A DNA stretch of 64,000 nucleotides from NCBI RefSeq assembly GCF_007744075.1, contig NZ_CP036266.1, positions 248,001 to 312,000 on the forward strand. The letters run 5' to 3'. Made by a program: the position numbers and the translations under genes. The first letter of the stretch is position 1. Each line of letters begins with the position of its first letter. Shown here in pieces: positions 25,151 through 34,602 of this stretch. This stretch comes from Gimesia chilikensis (GTDB taxonomy: Bacteria; Planctomycetota; Planctomycetia; Planctomycetales; Planctomycetaceae). The notes under the pieces were generated by a model. That model did no database searches and had not been told where the DNA came from. It was given only the letters and a program-made list of their open reading frames with translations.

Positions 25151-25588
25151 TTAAAGTTGCTGACAGAGTTTCATAGTCTGGTTCAAGATCTTCTCGAAAC
25201 TCATCTGAGGTATTTCTTCAATATCAGTCCCATCACTATTGTGATCAACAAAGATCCGCTCGGGACGTGAAATCGAAATCAGAAATGATTCCACTTCCAA
25301 TCCTGATCCGAAGCAAAAGTATTTCCCGTGGTAACAGGAGTTTGCCTGGATCCATTCCTGTGTCAGGGGGAAGAACCCCCGAATCTCGAGGATGCCCCTG
25401 GCGTCAGTAATTTCGACAGGGGTGACTTGTGCCAGCAAGTCTTTACATTCATAAAGCGACTTCAGCCCGTTGGGGACCTTAGCTCCATAATACGCTGCAA
25501 ACGCAGCGAAATCGGGAGATCGAAATTTCTCCTGCAGTTGTGCCCTGTGTGTCCTGCGATAACCTTCGTAGTCAAAATTGTCTGTCAT
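25151..25588 (-). CDS. SUKH/SMI1-KNR4-like protein, 145 aa
   Basis: The region AAYYGAKVPNGLKSLYECKD, then a strand with ITDARGILEIRGFFPLTQEW and CFGSG, is the SUKH (SMI1/KNR4) layout, a family of immunity proteins. The start at 25588 gives MTDNFDYEGYRRTHR; an upstream ATG at 25609 adds seven residues and is also possible. It lies between an Imm1-like and an unknown gene on the same strand, with loose spacing of about 90-160 bases. Confidence 0.75.
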   Translation of the reverse strand: MTDNFDYEGYRRTHRAQLQEKFRSPDFAAFAAYYGAKVPNGLKSLYECKDLLAQVTPVEITDARGILEIRGFFPLTQEWIQANSCYHGKYFCFGSGLEVESFLISISRPERIFVDHNSDGTDIEEIPQMSFEKILNQTMKLCQQL

Positions 25589-25681
25589 AGTTGATTTCCC
25601 GGTTTGCATTCAATGCGCTTCGCTTCAGGACTGCTCCTTTTGGTCCTCGTTGTGTGAACCCCAGTAAAACATGGGAACTGA

Positions 25682-26203
25682 TCAGAGGATAGACCGTGTG
25701 TAGTTCAGCAGCAGATCGTGGCAATTGATTTCTGAGCCGGATCGGCGTTGAAAATCGATGATATCCTCTAAATGTTTGAACTGTAATTGACTGTTGAGTC
25801 GCAATAGAGATTCAGATTCATGATTTCCCTGCTTAAGGTGTTGTGCGCCACCGAGGTCCTCAACGAGATAGAAAAACAGATAAGCCAGAATGCCCTGTTC
25901 GCTTCGCGCGATTACTGTCAAATCCTCCAGATCATCATAGTCAATTTCCACGAATTCTTTGTCCCGAAGAGCCAGCAGACTGAGCTCACATTCCCAGAGA
26001 GGAACAATCTCTGGAGCCGATTCCCCATCCCAGGTGGCCGGCAGGGGACCGCCCGTCTCACTCGACGCATAGCAGTATAAGTCTGAAGTATGGCAGCGAT
26101 ATGCTAACTGCTGATCAACTACTTCCCCCAGGCTCAATTCGCGCAAACCAATTTTCAAGACTTCCAGTCTCTTTGATCGAAGATGTAGCGAAATAATGGG
26201 CAT
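25682..26203 (-). CDS. Hypothetical protein in an immunity-like island, 173 aa
   Basis: A soluble acidic protein starting MPIISLHLRSKRLEVLKIGL. It has a central alternating strand and helix region (IDYDDLEDLTVIARSEQGIL), then a helical C-terminus. It has no signal peptide. It is on the same strand as the Imm1-like and SUKH-like genes, and I infer an immunity-like role from position only. Family not recognised. Confidence 0.65.
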   Translation of the reverse strand: MPIISLHLRSKRLEVLKIGLRELSLGEVVDQQLAYRCHTSDLYCYASSETGGPLPATWDGESAPEIVPLWECELSLLALRDKEFVEIDYDDLEDLTVIARSEQGILAYLFFYLVEDLGGAQHLKQGNHESESLLRLNSQLQFKHLEDIIDFQRRSGSEINCHDLLLNYTRSIL

Positions 26204-26298
26204 GCTTTATTCCCGGGGAGTAATTTAACAGGGTTAGTTTCAATGGTTCTGATGGTGAAGTCCTGGGGATGCAGCCTTTCTGGCGTTTCGATGCAAGA

Positions 26299-26529
26299 TC
26301 ATTTACCTCCGAAGGCCTGGCCGTCTTCGCGGAGGTTTTGCAGTGCGCGGTCGACGATGCGGCGGAACTGCTGTTCCAGTTCGTGGATGTTGCGTTTGTC
26401 ATCAGGGAGCATCATCCAGCACAACATCAGTGCCTGACGGACGGACTGGTCTACCTGCGCCGGGCTGAAGAGATCGCGCATTTTGTCGAACGATTCCTCG
26501 TCGTCGGGGTTGAATGCCTGAAAGACCAT
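26299..26529 (-). CDS. Small helical protein, 76 aa
   Basis: The product starts MVFQAFNPDDEESFDKMRDLF and continues as amphipathic helices (VDQSVRQALMLCWMMLPDDK, then ELEQQFRRIVDRALQNLRED). It is acidic and cytoplasmic. On the minus strand, AGGAAGAACCCCC precedes the ATG. The high hydrophobic content and regular heptads suggest a coiled, probably oligomeric protein. Not recognised; it lies next to the internally duplicated protein. Confidence 0.7.
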   Translation of the reverse strand: MVFQAFNPDDEESFDKMRDLFSPAQVDQSVRQALMLCWMMLPDDKRNIHELEQQFRRIVDRALQNLREDGQAFGGK

Positions 26530-26599
26530 GGGGGTTCTTCCTACTAAATAGTTGAGGTGTAAAGTGCCGGCGCTGCTGTCACAGTTTGCAACCTGTGTT

Positions 26600-27151
26600 T
26601 TACTGTTCAGAAATGGGAGGAGTCTCCTGATCCAATAACTCCAGGGCTTTAGAACAATTGGGATATAAATTGACCAGATCTTTGATCAGTTCTCGAATGC
26701 TTTCCGTTTTGTCGGCTTTCTCCAGAATGTATTCCGGGATGATTTCGAGATAGTCAAAGGCGGTTGACATTCTCCTGTCACCAGCCATACCTGCATTGTT
26801 TTCCATCGAGACAAAAAATACGTGAAGCGCATACATGGCATGCCGGTATTTATCTTCTCTGATCATGGCATCCCTCTCGATCTGACCCAACTTCAATAAA
26901 GGTGGTTCCTCTTCGTCAAATGCGTCCAATGCCCTGGTGCTCATGCAGTCTACCTGTACGGCATTGATGATGAGCTGCCGAATGGCCTCTGTTTCATCTT
27001 GATTACTCGCTAGAAGAAGGGGGAGGTCTTCAAAAGTCTTCAAGAAATCCGCGAGTTCCCTGTGATTCGTTTGAGTCGCTTCCGATTTCATTTGAACGAT
27101 TATTGTATGCAGCGCATACATAAGTTGCGGGAGTTTCTTACTGTCGAACAT
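26600..27151 (-). CDS. Hypothetical protein with an internal duplication, 183 aa
   Basis: Two related units are seen. Unit 1 has MYALHTIIVQMKSEA, then DETEAIRQLIINAVQVDCMS, then EEEPP. Unit 2 has MYALHVFFVSMENNA, then DKTESIRELIKDLVNLYPNC, then QETPP. Each is about 75 residues and helical. The protein has no signal or membrane segment. A duplicated helical domain suggests a scaffold or immunity-like binding role, but the function is not known. Confidence 0.72.
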   Translation of the reverse strand: MFDSKKLPQLMYALHTIIVQMKSEATQTNHRELADFLKTFEDLPLLLASNQDETEAIRQLIINAVQVDCMSTRALDAFDEEEPPLLKLGQIERDAMIREDKYRHAMYALHVFFVSMENNAGMAGDRRMSTAFDYLEIIPEYILEKADKTESIRELIKDLVNLYPNCSKALELLDQETPPISEQ

Positions 27152-28517
27152 CGGTCACAGCCTCAGACATCAGAATCCTTGAGATGGGGTACGGGTTCTA
27201 AAGGAAGTTGCCATCTGCTTACAGCGTGTCGGCATCACCAGGAGAGTGCGCTTTCCTACAGCTTAACGATTTTCAGCTACGGGGGTGAGTTTCTTTTTTG
27301 TAAAATGGGGGATTGGTTTTCTCGGAAGACGCTGAGTTGATCTACCACGAAAGACACGAAAAGCACGAAAGAGGGGGGCGGGAAATTCGAATAAAAGGGG
27401 GAGTGGATGAAATCCGGTAGTGCTGCAGGCGACAGGAGGTCGTTGTGTGGTGGCTGGCTGGTGATGCGTTGTGTCCTCCTGCTCGCTGCGCTCGGCTTGA
27501 ATTGCATTCGGGCTCACCCGATTCTGTTCGTGGAATATCATAGAACATGTTTCTTCATTCGGATGTTTTATACCAAACTCGTTTCAACCGGGGCTAATGC
27601 CCTGCGGCTAATTTCTTTTTCTGCTTTGACGCTGGTTAGCAATGGGACGATTCTGATTTTTAAGTATGGATACCGGTGGCTGATGCCTTGCTGCTTATTT
27701 TTATTGGGGGTGGTGATGTTGATGTTGGATTTTGTTGAACGGCGTGTGGGGGTCAAGGGGGATTCGGGTTTTGAGTTTGTTGCGAGTTCCTTTGAGATGG
27801 GGGTGAGTGGTCACTCAAATGCTGTGAGAGTGCTCCGAAATGATTTGAAATTATACGGAACAATGGGAACCGGTTCAGTTTGTGTCGGTGAAAACCGGGG
27901 GAAATCGACGGCGATTCAGGTGCTGCTGGGTCACTGGTGGGCGGTGTTCCAGTGCTCGGATCATCCGCCTCGCGCGCAAAGCACATTTGCGACAATTTAT
28001 GATTCGGGAGACGCCGATCAAGGGCAATCTTTTCAGTGAAAACAGGTGATGGTCAGTCGTGCACAAAGCTCATCAGTGATGATGGACGTGGGAGGCGACC
28101 TGTCTCATGATGACGGACGGAGTCCGGGAAAATTATCTCAAAAAAATCCGGAGTGGGTTCCTGGCGGGACGACCGATTTTCTTAAGTTTGTATATATATG
28201 ACATAAGTATCTTGATTACAGGATGTTAGTAGAGATGGATGACAGACCAGGGGGTTCAGGAGAGATTAATCGGCCCCAACTCGTTTCTGGGTTTCAGATT
28301 AGAACAAGTGCAGAGACTCAATTGACGGTCCCCTGCAGGGCTCGCTATTGTGGAAGAAAACGCCTGGATGTTGAGACGCGGGCGACCACTGCTCCGCGTC
28401 TGGCGTACTCGCTCTACTACAAAGTTTCTGAAATATCGGAAACGATTTCCCGCCTCGTATCGTAGTAAAAACGGTACCACTCCCCACGAAGCTAATCAAA
28501 CTGAAAAGGAAGATGGA
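27152..28517. other. Long non-coding region with degenerate repeats
   Basis: Nearly 1.4 kb with no gene I can support. It contains a short ACGAAA-type tandem repeat near 27345-27370, the second dispersed-repeat copy (27475-27520), and AT-rich sequence (28180-28215) that may hold the promoter of the large PVC gene. An open frame at 27407-28039 has no family features and a repeat inside it, so I treat it as spurious. GAAAAGGAAGATGGA just before 28518 is the ribosome binding site. Confidence 0.55.
27475..27520 (+). repeat. Degenerate dispersed repeat, copy 2
   Basis: CCTCCTGCTCGCTGCGCTC, then GAATTGCATTCGGG and CACCCG, matching copy 1 at 24277-24323. The match is imperfect, consistent with an old decaying family. 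Confidence 0.6.
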
Positions 28518-31500
28518 ATGCGACTTTGTCTGGTAATTGCCGCTCTGATTCTGTGCAATCTGCATTCGACAGTAAGGGCCGACAAACCTTTTGAACTCAA
28601 GAAAAACGAACGCATCGTGGCGGTCGGAAACGCGCTGGCAGAACGGATGAATCTGTTCGGGCAGTTCGAGACCCTGATGCAGACCCGGTACCCCGAGAAG
28701 GAAATCATCTTCCGGAACTTCGGCTGGCCTGCAGATGAAGTGGGAATTCAGCAGCGTCCGAGTAACTACACCACGATCGATGATCCGCTGGAAGTCTTCG
28801 GACCGGAAACGTTTTTCTGTTTCTTCGGTTTCAACGAATCGTTCGCCGGGGATTCGAAAGAGAGCCTGGACGCCTTCAAGCAGAACTACCGGAACTACAT
28901 CGCCGAACAGACAAAGCGTTTCACCAAAGATGGCAAACAGCCGCGGTTTGTGCTGATCAGCCCGATTGCCTTTGAATCGACGGGCGATCCGCTGCAGCCT
29001 TCCGGTGAAGAAGAGAACAAGAACCTGGCCGCTTATACGGCTGCCATCAAAGAGCTGGCGGAAGAAGACGGTCACCGTTTCGTCGACCTGTTTACGGAAA
29101 CGAAAGCCAAATTCGGTGCAAAGCCGGGTAACCAGTATACGGTTAACGGAGCGCATGCGAATGAGCAGGGTTACCGGGTCATTGGTCAGCTGCTGGACGG
29201 CAGCCTGTTCGTCTCAGAGCATCCACTGGGGATGGGGACGTCGAAGTTCAATGAGATCCTCAAATGGGTGAATGACAAATCGTGGTTCCACGCACAGGAC
29301 TACCGGATGCTGAATGGCTGGTATGTCTATGGGGGCCGCCGTACCTGGGACATGGAAACATTTCCGGGCGAATATCAGAAGATTCGTAAGATGGTCGCCG
29401 TGCGTGACCGCTATATCTGGGAGATGGCTGCGGGGGGCGAAGTACCCGATCAGCCGGACGATTCGAAGACGGGTGAAGTTTTCATTCCCGAAACGATGTT
29501 CGGCAGCCGCGATGAACGCTTCCGCGAAATGCGCGAGCCGAAAGAGCTGAAGTATCCGACGCCGGAAGAGTCGATCGAGATGATGACCGTTCCCGAAGGG
29601 TTCAAGGTCGAGCTGTTCGCATCCGAGCGGGAGTATCCCGAACTGGCGAATCCGAACCAGATTGCCTTCGATAACAAGGGCCGTCTGTGGGTTTCCTGCA
29701 TGGCGAACTATCCACAGTGGATGCCCGGTGCAGGGAGACCCAGTGACCGCCTGCTGATTTTTGAAGATACCAACGGCGACGGTAAAGCCGATAATTGTAC
29801 TACGTTCTACGACAAACTGATCTGCCCGACCGGATTTGAATTCTGGAACGGCGGCGTACTGGTAGTTGATGAGCCGCGAATTCTGTTCCTGAAAGACACC
29901 GATGGCGACGACAAGGCCGATGTGGTCCAGCAGATTGTCGACGGGATTGCGACCGATGACACGCACCATACAGTGGGTGCCTGGGAATATTCGAACGGCG
30001 GTCTGTTACACATGCTGGAAGGGGTTTCGCTGTCGACGACGCTGGAAACACCTTATGGTGCCTTCCGCAACAAGGACACCGCCGGCTGTTATACGCTGGA
30101 TCCCCGTACGTTGAAATTCCGTCACTTCCGCACGCCCGGCTACGGAAACCCGTGGTGCCTGGTATTCGATCAGTGGGGTAACGGGATGGTTGGTGACGGA
30201 ACCAACGCCAAGCAGCACTGGACGAGTCCGCTCTCCGGTCTGGAGGTCAACACGCGGCGTACGCTGGAGCCTAACTTCGATAACCAGGGAATGCGTCCCG
30301 CGGTGGGTAACGAATTCCTGATTTCGCGTCATCTGCCGGAAGACGTGCAGGGCCAGTTCATCTATGCCTGCGTGATCAACATGCACGGCATGCCGCGATT
30401 CAATCTTCGTGATCAGAAAGATGGTTCGGGTTTCGAAGGGGAACGCGTGGAAGACCTGCTGTCTTCGACCGACATGATTTTCCGTCCTGTCGATCCGAAG
30501 ATCGGTCCTGATGGCGCGGTCTGGTTTGGAGACTGGTGTAACGCATTGATTGGTCACATGCAGTACTCACAGCGTGACCCGAACCGCGATCACAAGCATG
30601 GCCGCGTTTATCGTCTGGTCAATACGAAGAAACCGCTGCTCAAGCCGGTGACACAAGCCGATAAGTCGATTGAAGAACTGTTGGAGCAGTTGAACGCCTA
30701 CGAACTGCGGACCCGTTATCGTGCCCGTCGCGAATTGTGGGACCGTGATCGGGACCAGGTTCTGGCGGCTGTGAACAAGTGGGTCGAAGGTGTGGATGAT
30801 CCGAAGCAGCTCTGCGAAGCGATGTGGCTGCAGGAGAGCTTCCGTGCCGTGGATACCAAACTGGTCGATCGGATTCTGGCGAGCGATGTCTACCAGGCAC
30901 GTGCTGCCGCGATTCATACGCTGGTCAATGAAAAGGATCGTCAGCCGCAGTTGAAAGAATACCTGGCGAAAGCCGTTAACGACCCGAACCCGCGGGTACG
31001 AATGGAAGCCGTCCGTGGTCTGAGCTTCTTCGGAACCGTAGAAGCGACTCAACTGGCGCTGCAGGCTGCCAATCATGAGATGGATTACTGGATCGATTAC
31101 ACGCTGGAGCACACGCTGCATGCGTTGAAGCCGGCCTGGGAAGTGGCGGAATCGAAGCCCGATTTCCTGGAAGGTTCATCCACGGCCGCGAAGAAATATC
31201 TCGACCGTTATAAGAAGATGACCGGACCGGGCGGAGCGGCTGTGAAACCGCTGGAGATTGCCGGTTCCGAGGAAGCCTCGGACAGCAAACGTAAAGCTGC
31301 GATTCGTGATCTGGCCAAGATGAGTGGCGGTAATTACGAGCGGGGCGAAGGCGTGTTCAAGCAGGTCTGTTCTGCCTGTCATATGGTGGGTGACCTTGGT
31401 AAGAAGTTCGGTCCTGACCTGAGCGACATTGGTCAGCGGGTGAGCAAGATCGAGATGATGACTTCGATCCTGATGCCCAATGATAAAATTTCCAAAGGTT

Positions 31501-32225
31501 TCGAGACGGTCGCGATTGTGACGATCGAAGGTGAAGTGCATACTGGCTTCATCCTGGCCGAAGACGAGAAAATGATTTCGCTCGGTCTGGCGAAGGGGAA
31601 GAAGATCGACATTCTCAAAGACGACATCGAACTGCGTAAGCCGATGAAGTCGAGTTCAATGCCCGAGGGATTGATCAAGACGATTGCCCCGATCGAGTTT
31701 CTGGACCTGGTGGCCTATCTTTCCCGGCAGCGGCAGATCGCCGCAGTAGAGGATCAGGAGGGCTGGATCAGTGCGAAGCAGAAAACAGTCAAGCTGCGGA
31801 AGAAGAATGGCTTCAAAGAGATCTCCCGCGATGCTGCTCTCAAGTTTGGCGGTAAGTTCGGGAACGAGACCTGGAACAAGGACGCGTATCTGTTTCTGAC
31901 CGACGTTCCGGCGGAGCGGTTTGATTTCGCGTTCCATTCCGATCTGGATTCCGAGTCGCCTTACGTCACGATTCGGCTGAAGGACGATTCTGAAATCCGT
32001 TCGATCTGGTTGAAGAACCGGAAGGGACTGCAGGAGCGGGCCGCAGGTCTGACGGTGTGGATCTCTTCTGACGGGACGAATTTCGAGAAGGTCTGGACGG
32101 CTGAGAAAGTGCAGCCCGAGTGGACCATCGATCTGCCCGAAGGGACACGTGCGAAATTCGTCCGCGTGGGCCTGGAAGGGGAAGGGACGCTCCACCTGCA
32201 TCAGGGCGCGATTTTCGGTCGATAA
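28518..32225 (+). CDS. PVC-type exported haem protein: SGNH-like, beta-propeller, HEAT and cytochrome c
   Basis: A 1235-residue protein with signal peptide MRLCLVIAALILCNLHSTVRA. Domains in order are an SGNH/GDSL-like domain at about 35-245, a PVC dehydrogenase-type beta-propeller (QIAFDNKGRLWVSCMANYP, with EDTNGDGKAD and KDTDGDDKAD calcium-type loops), HEAT-like helices, a c-type haem site CSACH (C951, C954, H955), and a C-terminal beta domain. In the SGNH part the nucleophile position reads VGNALAE where hydrolases have GDS, so it is probably inactive. Such proteins are secreted and linked to polysaccharide or sugar oxidation in planctomycetes, by family knowledge. ATG 28518 follows AAAAGGA. 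Confidence 0.9.
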   Translation: MRLCLVIAALILCNLHSTVRADKPFELKKNERIVAVGNALAERMNLFGQFETLMQTRYPEKEIIFRNFGWPADEVGIQQRPSNYTTIDDPLEVFGPETFFCFFGFNESFAGDSKESLDAFKQNYRNYIAEQTKRFTKDGKQPRFVLISPIAFESTGDPLQPSGEEENKNLAAYTAAIKELAEEDGHRFVDLFTETKAKFGAKPGNQYTVNGAHANEQGYRVIGQLLDGSLFVSEHPLGMGTSKFNEILKWVNDKSWFHAQDYRMLNGWYVYGGRRTWDMETFPGEYQKIRKMVAVRDRYIWEMAAGGEVPDQPDDSKTGEVFIPETMFGSRDERFREMREPKELKYPTPEESIEMMTVPEGFKVELFASEREYPELANPNQIAFDNKGRLWVSCMANYPQWMPGAGRPSDRLLIFEDTNGDGKADNCTTFYDKLICPTGFEFWNGGVLVVDEPRILFLKDTDGDDKADVVQQIVDGIATDDTHHTVGAWEYSNGGLLHMLEGVSLSTTLETPYGAFRNKDTAGCYTLDPRTLKFRHFRTPGYGNPWCLVFDQWGNGMVGDGTNAKQHWTSPLSGLEVNTRRTLEPNFDNQGMRPAVGNEFLISRHLPEDVQGQFIYACVINMHGMPRFNLRDQKDGSGFEGERVEDLLSSTDMIFRPVDPKIGPDGAVWFGDWCNALIGHMQYSQRDPNRDHKHGRVYRLVNTKKPLLKPVTQADKSIEELLEQLNAYELRTRYRARRELWDRDRDQVLAAVNKWVEGVDDPKQLCEAMWLQESFRAVDTKLVDRILASDVYQARAAAIHTLVNEKDRQPQLKEYLAKAVNDPNPRVRMEAVRGLSFFGTVEATQLALQAANHEMDYWIDYTLEHTLHALKPAWEVAESKPDFLEGSSTAAKKYLDRYKKMTGPGGAAVKPLEIAGSEEASDSKRKAAIRDLAKMSGGNYERGEGVFKQVCSACHMVGDLGKKFGPDLSDIGQRVSKIEMMTSILMPNDKISKGFETVAIVTIEGEVHTGFILAEDEKMISLGLAKGKKIDILKDDIELRKPMKSSSMPEGLIKTIAPIEFLDLVAYLSRQRQIAAVEDQEGWISAKQKTVKLRKKNGFKEISRDAALKFGGKFGNETWNKDAYLFLTDVPAERFDFAFHSDLDSESPYVTIRLKDDSEIRSIWLKNRKGLQERAAGLTVWISSDGTNFEKVWTAEKVQPEWTIDLPEGTRAKFVRVGLEGEGTLHLHQGAIFGR

Positions 32226-32712
32226 GGCTGAAAAGGCGGAACTTTTCTGCCGCTGTGGTGCTCAATATGATTAGATGATTTCTCCCCTGGTCTGGGTCTT
32301 CAGATCAGGGGTTTTTATTGGATTGACGGGTTTTATGAAGATTGCGATGAACCGGCTGTCTGGCGGATTCGTTCGCGTGAAAGGGCCGCTTAGCGAAAGA
32401 TCGTTCCACTGATTGTCTGAGTTTGTGGAATTTGGGCGCTGTGCATCCTGTTTTTACCTTTTCTTTTTCGGGTGACTGCCGTTAGTATGTGTGGTATATA
32501 CTTGTATTGCATGGAGGCGAAAAACAGGCACATCTGACGGTAAAGCAGGGAAAAAACGGATCTCACTGTTAAAAAGTGGAGAATGTTGTTCCTTCCGCAT
32601 TACTTTTTGACTAAATTCAAGTCCCTATCGTATCTCATTTTAGCATTATTTCAGGCCAGATATTCGGGTCTTTCCTGTCGCAGGATCAGTCCCGGTTTTG
32701 AGGTGCAACAGC
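32226..32712. other. Intergenic region before the PilB-like gene
   Basis: About 490 bases. The left end has the terminator of the PVC gene (32284-32316). The rest is AT-rich with no clear gene. TGAGGTG at 32699-32705 is the ribosome binding site of the next gene. Promoter boxes could not be placed with confidence. Confidence 0.5.
32284..32316 (+). terminator. Intrinsic terminator after the PVC haem protein
   Basis: The arms are CCCCTG and CAGGGG, extended inward by TCTG and CAGA with single-base bulges, followed by a five-T tract. It lies about 60 bases after the stop codon. Confidence 0.75.
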
Positions 32713-34527
32713 GTGAAATCTTTCTGGGCATATTTATTGATTCTGTTGAGCGTGTTATGCGTCTCGGCAGAGTTGCAGGCTCAACCCGTTGTCGAGGGCG
32801 ATAACGGGAACGATTCTGCAGCGCGGACACCTGCGAATACAGGGCAGGTAGGAAAGTATCCCCCGATCCCGATCCGGTTCTTCAGGGGCAACGGGCCTGC
32901 GACCTCCTCGCAGGGGTTTTATTTCAACTTCTGGAAGATGCTGTTTGTCTGCCTGCTGTTTCTGTTGTGGGCGAAAACATCTTACTGGGTGGACGATGAC
33001 AGCAGGGCGTTGAAGTGTAACACGGAATTCTGGAGTTCGCTGATTCTGGTAGCCGGTGCGCTCGGATTTCTGCTGGTGTTCTGTATGCCGAATTTCATTG
33101 TCGGTTTTCTGGTTCTGGCAGCCGCCTATGCGGCGCCGCTGGGGTTCTATATCAATGAGCGGAATGCCAAAGTGCCTGCTTCCAGCAAGGTGATGACGCC
33201 CGATCATATTCGCAAGCTGACTTTACGTTACCTCGCACGGATGGGAATCCGCGTGGGGGGCAAGAAGACCCAGGAAGCCGCGATGGGGCCCGATATCCGT
33301 TTTATCGGGAAATCAGCGACGGGGCGGGGTGACGATCCCAGCAGTTCGCGTCGGGTGGAGAATTCGCGTGGGTTCCTGGCAGCGAAAGAGCTGATTCACG
33401 ATGCGATCATGCGTCGCGCCACCGACGTGCACCTGGAGCCGAAAGAGGATGAATACGGGGTCCGCCTGCGTATCGACGGGGTGATGTATCCCACCGAAGG
33501 CTTTGACCGTTCGATTGGTGAAGCGGTACTGAATATTTTCAAAGTGCTTGGTGCCATGGACATCACGGAGAAACGTCGTCCCCAGGATGGTAGTTTCCGT
33601 GCGATCATGCCAGACCGGGAGATCGATTTTCGTCTTGCCAGCCAGGGGACCCGTTACGGCGAAAAGATGAGTCTGCGTATTCTGGACCAGACGAACTCAA
33701 TCGCTTCACTTTCGGAACTGGGGCTGCGGAAACAGATCGTCGACAAGATGAGCTCAATTGTCAAGCAGCCGCACGGCCTGTTCCTCTGCTGTGGTCCTAC
33801 CGGTGCCGGTAAATCGACGACCTTGTATGCCGCTTTGCACGAAATTGACCCTTACCAGCGAAACATCATTACCATTGAAGACCCGGTGGAATACCGGATT
33901 GAGAATGTTTCGCAGATTGAAATCAACCAGAAAGCCGGCCAGACCTTTGCCGAGTCGCTGCGGAGTATTCTGCGTCAGGACCCGGACGTAGTCATGATCG
34001 GCGAAATTCGAGATGCCGAAACCGCGCGAATTGCCTGTCAGGCCGCGAATACCGGTCACATGGTGTTCTCCACGGTTCACGCCAACGATACCTTTACCGC
34101 TTTGTACCGTCTGATCGACCTGGAAGTCGAGCCGTTCATGCTGGCCAGTTCGCTGTCGGCACTGTTGGCTCAGCGTCTGGCGCGACGTCTGTGTCCGGAC
34201 TGTAAAGAGGCGTATCAGCCCAATCCGGAGTTCCTGAAAAAGGCGAATCTGCCGCCGGATAAGGTAAAAAGTTTTTATCGTCAGCCGAAGAATCCGGAGA
34301 TTGTCTGTCCGACCTGCGGCGGTCTGGGCTACTTCGGACGTATCAGCGTGGTGGAGCTGCTGGAATTCAACGAGCGGATGCGGGATATGATTCGCGACGA
34401 TGCCGGCATGTCCCAGTTGAAAGCACAGGCCCGTAAGAACGGGATGCTGTATATGAAAGAAGAAGGCCTGCGGCTGGTAGTCAAAGGCATTACCTCGATT
34501 GATGAATTACTGCGTGTCGTGAAGTGA
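32713..34527 (+). CDS. Membrane-anchored PilB/GspE-type secretion ATPase, 604 aa
   Basis: GTG 32713 follows TGAGGTG and is preferred to a TTG at 32698. The N-terminal 160 residues carry a signal-like helix (VKSFWAYLLILLSVLCVSAE) and two or three further membrane helices, which is unusual because PilB/GspE are normally soluble. The ATPase core has RATDVHLEPKE, Walker A GPTGAGKST (361-369), an acidic box ITIEDPVEY, and a Walker B-type segment DPDVVMIGEIRDAET. A four-cysteine zinc motif (CPDC, CPTCGG) closes the C-terminal domain. It should power a type II secretion- or type IV pilus-like machine, possibly one using the DUF1559 pseudopilins. Confidence 0.93.
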   Translation: MKSFWAYLLILLSVLCVSAELQAQPVVEGDNGNDSAARTPANTGQVGKYPPIPIRFFRGNGPATSSQGFYFNFWKMLFVCLLFLLWAKTSYWVDDDSRALKCNTEFWSSLILVAGALGFLLVFCMPNFIVGFLVLAAAYAAPLGFYINERNAKVPASSKVMTPDHIRKLTLRYLARMGIRVGGKKTQEAAMGPDIRFIGKSATGRGDDPSSSRRVENSRGFLAAKELIHDAIMRRATDVHLEPKEDEYGVRLRIDGVMYPTEGFDRSIGEAVLNIFKVLGAMDITEKRRPQDGSFRAIMPDREIDFRLASQGTRYGEKMSLRILDQTNSIASLSELGLRKQIVDKMSSIVKQPHGLFLCCGPTGAGKSTTLYAALHEIDPYQRNIITIEDPVEYRIENVSQIEINQKAGQTFAESLRSILRQDPDVVMIGEIRDAETARIACQAANTGHMVFSTVHANDTFTALYRLIDLEVEPFMLASSLSALLAQRLARRLCPDCKEAYQPNPEFLKKANLPPDKVKSFYRQPKNPEIVCPTCGGLGYFGRISVVELLEFNERMRDMIRDDAGMSQLKAQARKNGMLYMKEEGLRLVVKGITSIDELLRVVK

Positions 34528-34602
34528 TCTTCGACGAGCAGAGGTTGATCCCGGGTTGAGTGCCCGTTGAAACGCGATTCAGTTCAGTTTGGATTTATAA
34601 CC

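Noticed and set aside
27407-28039. A 210-codon open frame on the plus strand
   Set aside because: It contains the dispersed repeat, has odd composition, no family motif and no ribosome binding site, so I consider it chance or decayed sequence.
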